A DNA stretch of 19,303 bases from the NCBI GenBank assembly GCA_002329125.1, contig DCXX01000121.1:25722-45024 (forward strand), written 5' to 3'. Shown in pieces: positions 7,319 through 14,249 of this stretch. The notes beneath the pieces were generated by a model. That model saw only the letters and a list, made by a program, of their open reading frames with translations, searched no databases and was not told the DNA's origin. This DNA comes from Fidelibacterota bacterium UBA2125. Lineage in GTDB: Bacteria > Fidelibacterota > Marinisomatia > Marinisomatales > S15-B10. The position numbers and the translations under genes are program-made. The stretch's first letter is position 1, and each line of letters begins with the position of its first letter.

Positions 7319-7351
7319 CGTCGAGAAGAGAGCTAATAACATTTAAGTAAT

Positions 7352-8614
7352 ATGATTTCGATAAAAGAGATTAGAGAAAATCCAAACCGCATCAGCCAAG
7401 CTGCAGATGCGAAGGGGGAATCCATCCAGATAGAGAAACTTCTGGAGCTAGACAACAAATCCCGAGAGTTGATTCAGGATGTGGAAGAGAAAAAGGCGGA
7501 ACGGAACCGGATCAGTGAGAAGATCGCCCAGCTAAAGCGGAAGGGAGACGATGCCGACGGTCTCATCAGTGAGATGCGTGAGTTGTCTTTGCAGATCAAA
7601 GAGGGAGATGGAGCGCTGGCGGAATTGAAAGAGCAGCTTGACAACCTCCTGAGGTGGGTGCCTAACGTTCCTCATGAATCCGTCCCTGTAGGTGATGATG
7701 AATCCGCTAATGAGCTGGTACGAAGCTGGGGTGAGGAACCGTCCTTCGATTTTATGCCTCTGAATCACACGGATCTGGCCGAGTCTCTGGAATTGCTTGA
7801 TTTCACAAGAGCTGCGAAAATTTCCGGTTCCGGATTTCCCTTATATACCAAATCTGGAGCTCGTCTGGAGCGAGCACTCATTAACTTCATGTTAGAGCAT
7901 CATGGTGCACGTGACTATAGTGAGGTTATGACACCCTTCATGGCGCTGGAGTCAGCTACAGAGGCCACGGGTCAGCTGCCGAAACTGGAAGAAGATATGT
8001 ATCGAGTGGAGAATGATGGCCTGTACCTTATACCAACTGCAGAAGTGCCTATTACCAATATTCACCGGGAAGAGATTCTGAAGGGTTCTGACCTACCCAT
8101 TCGTTATGTGGCCTATTCACCCTGTTTCCGGCGGGAGGCAGGGTCGTATGGTAAGGAAACCCGGGGGTTACTTCGTGTTCACCAGTTCAACAAAGTTGAG
8201 CTGGTGAAACTTGTTCATCCCGACAGTTCTTATGACGAATTGGAATCGCTAACTACTGATGCGGAATCTGTACTTCAGACACTAGGTCTTCATTATCGTG
8301 TCGTTTCGCTCTGTACCGGCGACCTCAGTTTTGCAGCGGCGAAATGTTACGATCTCGAAGTGTGGGCGCCCGGTGAAAAGCGGTGGTTGGAAGTCTCCAG
8401 TTGCAGCAATTTTTTATCTTTCCAGGCACGGCGAGCGGAGATTCGTTTTCGAGACAAGGGTGAAAAAGTACGCCATGTTCATACTCTTAATGGCTCCGGT
8501 TTGGCCACACCGAGATTGATGATTGCACTGCTGGAAACCTATCAGACTGATGAAGGAACGGTTACAATCCCCGAACCTCTGCAACCTTATTTTGGGGGTT
8601 CAATCCTCAAATAA
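7352..8614 (+). CDS. serS: Serine--tRNA ligase
   Basis: The 420-aa protein is a full-length class II seryl-tRNA synthetase, charging tRNA-Ser (and tRNA-Sec if present) with serine in the cytoplasm. Residues about 28-100 form the long antiparallel coiled-coil arm that grips the tRNA-Ser variable arm. The catalytic core shows the TAEVP serine/ATP-site motif (229-233), motif 2 around CFRREAGSYGKETRGLLR (258-275), and motif 3 GSGLATPRLMIALLE (381-395) with the invariant Arg388. Length and motif order are normal. No good SD is next to the ATG; GAGAAGAGAG is about 20 nt upstream. A structured leader precedes the gene, and plsC starts 5 nt downstream. Confidence 0.98.
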   Translation: MISIKEIRENPNRISQAADAKGESIQIEKLLELDNKSRELIQDVEEKKAERNRISEKIAQLKRKGDDADGLISEMRELSLQIKEGDGALAELKEQLDNLLRWVPNVPHESVPVGDDESANELVRSWGEEPSFDFMPLNHTDLAESLELLDFTRAAKISGSGFPLYTKSGARLERALINFMLEHHGARDYSEVMTPFMALESATEATGQLPKLEEDMYRVENDGLYLIPTAEVPITNIHREEILKGSDLPIRYVAYSPCFRREAGSYGKETRGLLRVHQFNKVELVKLVHPDSSYDELESLTTDAESVLQTLGLHYRVVSLCTGDLSFAAAKCYDLEVWAPGEKRWLEVSSCSNFLSFQARRAEIRFRDKGEKVRHVHTLNGSGLATPRLMIALLETYQTDEGTVTIPEPLQPYFGGSILK

Positions 8615-8618
8615 GAGT

Positions 8619-9371
8619 ATGTTATTCCGGCGAGTCTTTTTCCTGACAAACGCTGTTTTCTGGACAGTTTTCCTTGGTATAATTGTCATTGTTTTGGGTC
8701 CCGCTGACTTTAGGGGACATTTTGTTGGATGGATTACAAGGGTCTATTCTAAAATTCTGTTGGCGTCCAGTGGCGTTAAACACAGGGTAGTTGGTCTCGA
8801 CCGATTGGATCGAAACAATCACTATATTTTTGCATCAAACCACGAAAGCGCTTTTGATATCCCACTAATATTCGGTGGTCTGCCGTTTCACATTGTTTCC
8901 ATCGCTAAAAAAGAGTTGAAGAAAATACCTATTTTCGGTTGGGCGATGGTGGCGGCCCGGCACATTTTTATTAACCGTTATAATAGGACGAAAGCGAGGG
9001 AATCGCTTGAACAAGCAAAAGCATCGTTGGATCATAACCCTCGTTCTGTAATCATTTTTCCGGAAGGGACCAGAAGTGAAGATGGTGAAATACATCAGTT
9101 TAAAAAAGGTGGGCTTGCCATTGCCATTGATCTTGGAATGGACGTGGTACCTCTGGCGGTTTGTGGTACTAGAGATATTCTGGCAAAGCGGTCTTTTGCC
9201 TTGCGGTCCGGCGAGGTGGAACTTCGGGTGGGTGCCCCGATTTCGGTTGTACAATGGAAAAAACGTCCGAAAAATGAGTTTGCCGAGACTGTAAGGGAGT
9301 GTGTGGTAGCCATGAAGCGTGACTGGGCAAGTGAGAGGGTGGCGCCATCGCTGGAGGCTGTGGCTGCGTGA
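8619..9371 (+). CDS. plsC: 1-acyl-sn-glycerol-3-phosphate acyltransferase (PlsC family)
   Basis: From ATG 8619, five bases after the serS stop, the product is 250 aa. The frame is open back to 8523 but that part overlaps serS. An N-terminal hydrophobic segment (about 6-28) anchors it in the inner membrane. The acyltransferase motifs occur in order: NHESAFD (74-80; the HX4D catalytic pair His75/Asp80), FINRYNR (117-123), IIFPEGTRS (145-153) and VVPLAVCGT (176-184). It acylates lysophosphatidic acid to phosphatidic acid, the second acyl transfer of phospholipid synthesis. A related lyso-lipid acyltransferase is possible, but PlsC is the default for this motif set and length. The stop overlaps the start of the DUF2851 gene. 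Confidence 0.95.
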   Translation: MLFRRVFFLTNAVFWTVFLGIIVIVLGPADFRGHFVGWITRVYSKILLASSGVKHRVVGLDRLDRNNHYIFASNHESAFDIPLIFGGLPFHIVSIAKKELKKIPIFGWAMVAARHIFINRYNRTKARESLEQAKASLDHNPRSVIIFPEGTRSEDGEIHQFKKGGLAIAIDLGMDVVPLAVCGTRDILAKRSFALRSGEVELRVGAPISVVQWKKRPKNEFAETVRECVVAMKRDWASERVAPSLEAVAA

Positions 9372-10549
9372 TGTATCAATCTGTAAGGCGAATGCCACTT
9401 TTTTCCGTCAGTGAAGAGCGGCCGCTGTTTTGCCGTGATGAAGAATATTTGGTGAGATGGTGGTTCAGTCTGGTGCCGGGCTGTAGAGTACTGTATGGCG
9501 ACGGGGATGCGTTCATCTTTGTGGATGCAGGGGAGCGAAATCGCCATGATGGACCTGATATTGAGGATGCTGTGATCATTCACGGCGGAGAGATGGTGAA
9601 GGGAGATGTGGAGTGTCATCTTTTATCGGGAGACTGGTTTCATCACGGCCACAGCAAGGATAACCGGTACAATGATGTCATGCTTCATCTGGTCGCGGAT
9701 TGTGATAAGGATGCAATCACCGCACTTGGACGAAAGATTCCTACAGTGGTGGCGCTGCCTCAGTTTGTTGCGTTTCCTGATCATGCAGGAAAGGGTCTGC
9801 TGGATAACTCTGAGGTACTGAAAAGATTGAACCCTTTCATTGAGTGGCGTTGGTCAGAGAAAGTTTTGCGGTTCAGCCGAAATCTGGCGGACAGTGAGAA
9901 TCCAGAAGTCATTTTTCTCATCGCTTCATTTCGGGCTCTCGGTTATCCGGGCAATAAGAAACCTTTTGAGAAACTGGCGAAAGCGTTGCAGATGGAGAGG
10001 CTTCGGGGTTTAGGACTCCAAGAAGTGACCCACATTCTTTTCGCCCTTTCGGGATTGGTGGGCGCCGGTGGAATGAAAACTCAACGTGAAATTGTGAAAG
10101 TATCTGATCTAGTTTGTGCTGTTCCGGCGTCCCTCTGGCGCCGGGGTGGCGTCCGACCTCACGCCTGGCCTCAGCGGCGAATGGCCTTCGCCGGCCGTCT
10201 GGTACAAAAACTGACAGAAGACTGGGCACCGTGGTCCACCGATGAGGAAATGAGCTGTAAGTCGATGGAGGATATTTTTGGTAAGCATCTTCCCGGCAAA
10301 GGATGGACTACGGAATGGCTCGGGAATGTGGTGCTCCCCATGAGGAAGGCGGTTCTGAAATCCCCTGACAGTTTACAGTTGTGGTTTGATCTTTTTCTAC
10401 CGGAGCCTTATGGCAGGCACAGGCGGCATTTTGGCGGCCGAGTATCACCTAGGTTTTTGCGGAACTTTGCCGTCGGTCAGGGGTTGATCCAGCTAAACAA
10501 GATGTGGAAGCAATGTAACTCATTAAATCTCTGTCCCCTTTGTCGCTGA
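9371..10549 (+). CDS. DUF2851 family protein, function unknown
   Basis: The 392-aa protein (ATG 9371; a GTG at 9368 is also possible, with GGAGG at 9353-9357 serving either) shows the DUF2851 pattern: GERNRHDGPDIEDA around 54-67, KGDVECH (77-83), SGDWFHHGHSKDNRYNDVMLH (86-106). The rest is alpha-helix-like and less distinctive, ending with CX5CX2C (Cys382, 388, 391), which could bind zinc or another metal. The family is found mainly in Bacteroidetes and relatives and has no established function that I know. The conserved D, E and H residues spaced over the first hundred positions look like a catalytic or metal site, and a nuclease-like role is conceivable but unproven. It sits between plsC and rfaE2 with almost no spacing, so it is part of a housekeeping transcript. 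Confidence 0.85.
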   Translation: MYQSVRRMPLFSVSEERPLFCRDEEYLVRWWFSLVPGCRVLYGDGDAFIFVDAGERNRHDGPDIEDAVIIHGGEMVKGDVECHLLSGDWFHHGHSKDNRYNDVMLHLVADCDKDAITALGRKIPTVVALPQFVAFPDHAGKGLLDNSEVLKRLNPFIEWRWSEKVLRFSRNLADSENPEVIFLIASFRALGYPGNKKPFEKLAKALQMERLRGLGLQEVTHILFALSGLVGAGGMKTQREIVKVSDLVCAVPASLWRRGGVRPHAWPQRRMAFAGRLVQKLTEDWAPWSTDEEMSCKSMEDIFGKHLPGKGWTTEWLGNVVLPMRKAVLKSPDSLQLWFDLFLPEPYGRHRRHFGGRVSPRFLRNFAVGQGLIQLNKMWKQCNSLNLCPLCR

Positions 10550-10550
10550 G

Positions 10551-11036
10551 ATGACACTGCTTAACCGTGAAGAGACCGCAAGGCGAGCAACTGAAGCACG
10601 TGACGCCGGTAAAATTGTTGTTTTTACCAATGGCTGTTTTGATCTTTTGCATAGCGGGCACGTTACCCTTCTGGAAGTAGCGGCGGGCGAAGGAGATCTA
10701 CTTATTGTTGGATTAAACAGCGACAGTTCTGTACGTCGCCTTAAAGGAGAGGGACGGCCTGTTCAACCTGAGGCGGAAAGAGCAGAAGCTCTTCTGGAAG
10801 TTGAGGCAGTTAGTGTTGTAACAATTTTCATTGAAGATACACCACTAGAGCTCATCGACAGTATTAAGCCGGATGTGTTGGTAAAAGGTGGAGATTACAG
10901 TAGGGATGAAATTGTAGGTGCAGATATTGTCCTTTCGAGAGGTGGTGAAGTTGTGAGAGTACCTCTTATTGAAGGTATCAGTACAACCCGCATTATTAAA
11001 GAGCGAGTGGGTAAGGATAGTACCAAAAGAACTTGA
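10551..11036 (+). CDS. rfaE2: D-glycero-beta-D-manno-heptose 1-phosphate adenylyltransferase (RfaE2 / HldE C-terminal type)
   Basis: The 161-aa protein matches the adenylyltransferase half of HldE. It has a nucleotidyltransferase fold with VVFTNGCFDLLHSGHVTLL (23-41) containing the HxGH motif (HSGH 34-37), GLNSDSSVRRLKG (54-66), KGGDY (112-116) and the ISTT-type tail motif GISTTRII (142-149). It joins AMP from ATP to heptose 1-phosphate, making the ADP-heptose precursor of lipopolysaccharide inner core or other heptosylated glycans. Only this half is present as a separate gene, so the kinase (HldA/RfaE1-like) must be elsewhere. It starts one base after the DUF2851 stop. Confidence 0.94.
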   Translation: MTLLNREETARRATEARDAGKIVVFTNGCFDLLHSGHVTLLEVAAGEGDLLIVGLNSDSSVRRLKGEGRPVQPEAERAEALLEVEAVSVVTIFIEDTPLELIDSIKPDVLVKGGDYSRDEIVGADIVLSRGGEVVRVPLIEGISTTRIIKERVGKDSTKRT

Positions 11037-11086
11037 CTGTTCCTCAGTGCAAAGCCTAAGTTCACCGCTGGTTTATCCAGGAAATG

Positions 11087-12895
11087 ATGTATCTTAAACA
11101 ATACCTTAAGTTAGAGGGGCAGATTATACTTCTCTCCTTACTACTTCTCACTACGGTGCTTTTTGCTCAACAGGGAAGTGCCAAGGCGGGGAACGGTTCC
11201 CATATTGATAATGAAGATTTTGTTAATGTAAACGAAAACCGGTTTCCTCTCATACTGTCGGATGCCAAAAGTCTTTTTTCGGAAGCGATCATTGCAGATC
11301 ACCATGGTGACTCTCTGGAAGTGCTCTATGTCCTCGATAAGATCGTGGAGTTGTTAACTGAAGCGGAACAGCTTGGTGATATGTCTGAAGATGATCAGGA
11401 GGAGTACAGTCGTTTCGAAGAAACACTCATACACACTTACCAGAATAACTTCATCACTATTGATGAGACTAGTTCTTCCATCGCCACCGCCAGCCTTAAA
11501 GAGGAACTATCCCGCTATCTTGACCCGATAGAGATTGAAATAAACGGTGCATCTTTTAAGGTGATTGATGACCGAGAAGGCCATATGCCCCTAGTGATGA
11601 ACAGTCGTGTTGAACGTGCTATTAGCTTTTTCCAGACTGACGGACGACAGAGTTTTGAAAGGTGGTTAGAGCGTTACCCGTTTTATGAATCAGTCATCAA
11701 AGAAATCCTTGATAAACACGAACTTCCTGAAGAATTGATATATCATGCAATGGTGGAGAGTGGATTAAATCCCAAGGCTTATTCCCGTGCTCATGCTGTG
11801 GGAATGTGGCAGTTTATCGGTTCTACAGCCAAAATTTATGGTCTTGACCGGACCTGGTGGGTGGACCAGCGCCGGGATCCCATTCGTGCCACTAATGCAG
11901 CAGCCGAATATTTTAAAGACCTTTACATTGAATTTGATGACTGGTATCTAGCGCTGGCGGCCTACAATGCTGGTGCTGGCAGAATCAATCGTGCCATTCG
12001 TCTTCATCAGACGAGAGATTTTTGGAGTCTTAACTCTCTTCCCAAGGAGACAAAAAATCATGTTCCTACAGTACTGGCAACTGCCATTATTGCTACAGAT
12101 CCATTGGAGTATGGATTTGAAGAAACTACTGGCTCACCTTTCAATTATGACCAGGTAACCGTTGAAAAAAGTGCTGACCTTACCGTTCTTGCCAAATGTG
12201 CTGGAATTAAGCTCAGTGAGCTCCGGGAATACAATCCAGAATTGCGCCAACATGCAACGCCACCGGACGAATCTTATGATCTGAAAATTCCCGCCGGGAC
12301 ACGGGAAACATTTCTTGCCGCTTTTACCTCTTTAAACGATGAACAGCGGTTTGCTCCTCAATACATGGTTCATGTCGTTCAGCGTGGGAACAACCTCAGC
12401 TGGATTGCCAAGAAATATGGTGTCTCAATAAACCAAATTGCGTCATTTAATAAGATAAAGAATTATCACCGCCTCCGCATCGGGCAGAAACTGACCATCC
12501 CCATTCCCGGAGCCTCCTCCGGACCGGTACTGGTAGCTGGTGCACCGCCTAATACTGTAGCTTATGTAGTACGTAAAGGCGATACTCTTGGTCATATTGC
12601 CATGAGATACGGTTCATCGGCAAGGCGGATCCGTCAACTGAATGGCCTGAGGTACGGCACCTATATATTTCCGGGCCAGAAACTGAAAGTACCAGTGAGA
12701 GAGGGGAATCAGGTGACCAGTGCTTCTAGCAAATATGTTAAAGAGATATATACAGTGAGAACGGGTGATACCCTTAGTCACATCGCTGATCGGTATCGTG
12801 TGGGGATGTCCAAGCTTCGCCAGTGGAACAGTATTAAGGACAGTGACTTTATTATACCTGGACAGAGGCTTGTGATTTATGTGAAGCAGGGATGA
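11087..12895 (+). CDS. mltD: MltD-like lytic transglycosylase with SLT and three LysM domains
   Basis: I use the second of two adjacent ATGs (11087; 602 aa) because AGGA at 11079-11082 is then four bases away instead of one. A signal peptide spans about 1-28 (hydrophobic run, LFAQ). An acidic region (40-190) of unknown fold follows. The SLT catalytic domain (about 198-325) has the glutamate in MVESGLNP (Glu224), AVGMWQFI (237-244) and LAAYNAGAGR (290-299). A weaker LysM-like unit lies at about 355-405, then clear LysM repeats at 427-472, 493-536 and 554-599, each with a GDTL/GNNL core. It cleaves peptidoglycan glycan strands in the periplasm with release of 1,6-anhydro ends, and the LysM repeats bind peptidoglycan. 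It resembles MltD in architecture but has no lipobox. HU follows 15 nt later. Confidence 0.93.
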   Translation: MYLKQYLKLEGQIILLSLLLLTTVLFAQQGSAKAGNGSHIDNEDFVNVNENRFPLILSDAKSLFSEAIIADHHGDSLEVLYVLDKIVELLTEAEQLGDMSEDDQEEYSRFEETLIHTYQNNFITIDETSSSIATASLKEELSRYLDPIEIEINGASFKVIDDREGHMPLVMNSRVERAISFFQTDGRQSFERWLERYPFYESVIKEILDKHELPEELIYHAMVESGLNPKAYSRAHAVGMWQFIGSTAKIYGLDRTWWVDQRRDPIRATNAAAEYFKDLYIEFDDWYLALAAYNAGAGRINRAIRLHQTRDFWSLNSLPKETKNHVPTVLATAIIATDPLEYGFEETTGSPFNYDQVTVEKSADLTVLAKCAGIKLSELREYNPELRQHATPPDESYDLKIPAGTRETFLAAFTSLNDEQRFAPQYMVHVVQRGNNLSWIAKKYGVSINQIASFNKIKNYHRLRIGQKLTIPIPGASSGPVLVAGAPPNTVAYVVRKGDTLGHIAMRYGSSARRIRQLNGLRYGTYIFPGQKLKVPVREGNQVTSASSKYVKEIYTVRTGDTLSHIADRYRVGMSKLRQWNSIKDSDFIIPGQRLVIYVKQG

Positions 12896-12898
12896 ATT

Positions 12899-12907
12899 AA
12901 AGGAGAT
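12899..12907 (+). promoter_or_regulatory. Strong Shine-Dalgarno for the GTG-started HU gene
   Basis: AAAGGAGAT just after the transglycosylase stop is the best ribosome-binding match in the window. It supports GTG 12911 as the HU start rather than any later codon. Confidence 0.75.
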
Positions 12908-12910
12908 GAA

Positions 12911-13225
12911 GTGAGTAAAATTGGAAGTAAAACAGTTACCAAAGCTGATATTGTAGATAGAGTCTCCAATGCCACGGGATTGACCAAAGTGGAGACAGAA
13001 ATAGTTGTAAACGGTATCATGAATACCATTACCTCAGCATTGGAAAATGACAGGCGCGTTGAATTGCGCGGATTTGGTACTTTTGGAGTTAAAAAGCGGG
13101 ATCCCCGCAAAGCACGCAATCCGGGAACGGGAGAAACGGTTTATCTCCCCGAGCGATATGTCCCGACATTTAAACCGTCCGGTTTGCTGCGGAAAAATGT
13201 AAACAAGTCTTTAACGGAGAAATAG
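12911..13225 (+). CDS. HU/IHF family DNA-binding protein
   Basis: The 104-aa protein starts at GTG behind a strong SD. It contains the family's helical dimerisation part (VTKADIVDRVSNATGLTKVE, about 9-28), the core RRVELRGFGTFGVKKR (48-63), the DNA-intercalating arm RNPGTGE (69-75), and the closing VPTFKPSGLLRKNVN (84-98). It is a small histone-like protein that bends and compacts DNA. An N-terminal extension of about eight residues relative to classic HU is present. HU versus IHF subunit cannot be decided from the sequence alone. Confidence 0.95.
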   Translation: MSKIGSKTVTKADIVDRVSNATGLTKVETEIVVNGIMNTITSALENDRRVELRGFGTFGVKKRDPRKARNPGTGETVYLPERYVPTFKPSGLLRKNVNKSLTEK

Positions 13226-13228
13226 TCT

Positions 13229-13324
13229 ATGCCCTGTGGTAAAAAACGGAAAAAGCGAAAGATCTCCACGCACAAGCGTAAGAAGCGTCTTCGACAGAAC
13301 AGACACAAGAAAAAGGCACGTTAG
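13229..13324 (+). CDS. AURKAIP1/COX24-domain (bS22/mS38-like) basic micro-protein
   Basis: This 31-residue gene lies three bases after the HU stop, with ACGGAGA (13214-13220) at a suitable eight bases before the ATG. The peptide begins MPCGKKRKKRKISTHKRKK and contains 18 Lys/Arg, two His and no acidic residue. The pattern KKRKK-x-x-I-x-THKRKKRLR-x-x-R is that of the AURKAIP1/COX24 family, whose members include the mitochondrial small-subunit protein mS38 and the mycobacterial ribosomal peptide bS22. Bacteroidetes genomes carry very similar peptides. The likely role is a structural component of the small ribosomal subunit, binding rRNA. The identification rests on motif memory, but the SD, spacing and composition make the gene itself convincing. 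Confidence 0.85.
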   Translation: MPCGKKRKKRKISTHKRKKRLRQNRHKKKAR

Positions 13325-13356
13325 ACTAGGGTGCTGATCTGAGCCTGCGGTTAAAA

Positions 13357-14229
13357 TTGAAACTGAGGCTTTTTCTTCCCCTTATATTTGTAGCGACCCA
13401 TCAGTGGGCCTATGGGTGGGGCTATACAGCACACAGGCTTATTAATAGGGAAGCTGTTACACTTCTCAATTCTCCCTTAGGTGAATTCTTCAACGGCTAC
13501 ATTAATTATATTTCGGAACATGCGGTAGACCCCGATCTGTGGAAGAAGGATAAAGAGAATCATCCCAATGAATATCCCGGCCATTTCATCGATGCTGACC
13601 TGTTTGATGACTACCCGTTTAAAAAGATTCCTCGGAAGTGGGAGGATGTTGTTAATAAATACGGGGAAAAAAAGCTGAACAGTTGGGGCACCGCGCCGTG
13701 GAGAATTGAAGAATATTATTACCAATTGGTGACACAGTTTCGTGAAGGAGAATGGATTAAAGCGCGCCTCACAGCCACAGCTTTGGGACACTATGTGTCG
13801 GATATCCATGTGCCATTTCACACCTGTGAAAACTATAACGGACAACTCACGGGAAATAAAGGTGTTCACAAAAGATGGGAAGCGAATATGGTAGAAGAGT
13901 TTTTGCTGGACGCAATGAACACCTCCGGTAGATTAATCGGTTTTGACGACCCTGTTTCCCAGGCGTTTCTAATTGTTGAAGAATCTTTTCCCTATGTTAG
14001 CACCATCCTTACAGCCGAAACCAAGGCTCGAGAAACAGTCCCTGTCCATTCGAGGTCTACTATCTCAGATTGGGAAGTATCTATGATTGGAAGTGAGTAT
14101 ATTAAGGTTCTTTATGTTGAAACCGGGGCACTGGCTGTCTCTAGGATGGAAATGGCTTCCCTCCGTGTGGCATCTTACTGGCATTCGGCCTGGGTGGCAG
14201 CGGGGAAACCGTCACCGCCGGCCCGTTGA
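13357..14229 (+). CDS. Exported zinc-dependent phospholipase C / S1-P1 nuclease-like protein
   Basis: The 290-aa product (TTG 13357; start uncertain, CTG codons lie in frame at 13339 and 13345, and a stop at 13327 bounds the frame) has a signal peptide ending AYG. That leaves Trp21 as the first mature residue, as in phospholipase C and P1 nuclease, where the N-terminal Trp amine ligates zinc. Other expected ligands appear in order: AHR (His26), VDPD (58 or 60), GHFIDAD (His76), ALGHYVSDIHVPFH (His145, Asp149, His155) and HKRWE (His171, Glu175). It should be a periplasmic or secreted tri-zinc phosphoesterase. Whether it cleaves phospholipid or nucleic acid is unclear, since both families share this fold. 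It sits between a ribosomal-type micro-gene and xseA. No SD is evident. Confidence 0.83.
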   Translation: MKLRLFLPLIFVATHQWAYGWGYTAHRLINREAVTLLNSPLGEFFNGYINYISEHAVDPDLWKKDKENHPNEYPGHFIDADLFDDYPFKKIPRKWEDVVNKYGEKKLNSWGTAPWRIEEYYYQLVTQFREGEWIKARLTATALGHYVSDIHVPFHTCENYNGQLTGNKGVHKRWEANMVEEFLLDAMNTSGRLIGFDDPVSQAFLIVEESFPYVSTILTAETKARETVPVHSRSTISDWEVSMIGSEYIKVLYVETGALAVSRMEMASLRVASYWHSAWVAAGKPSPPAR

Positions 14230-14249
14230 ACCGTTAACGAAGATCTCCC

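Noticed and set aside
9095..9619. 174-codon antisense ORF across the plsC/DUF2851 junction
   Set aside because: Both plus-strand genes here have clear family motifs; the antisense product has low-complexity, implausible composition.
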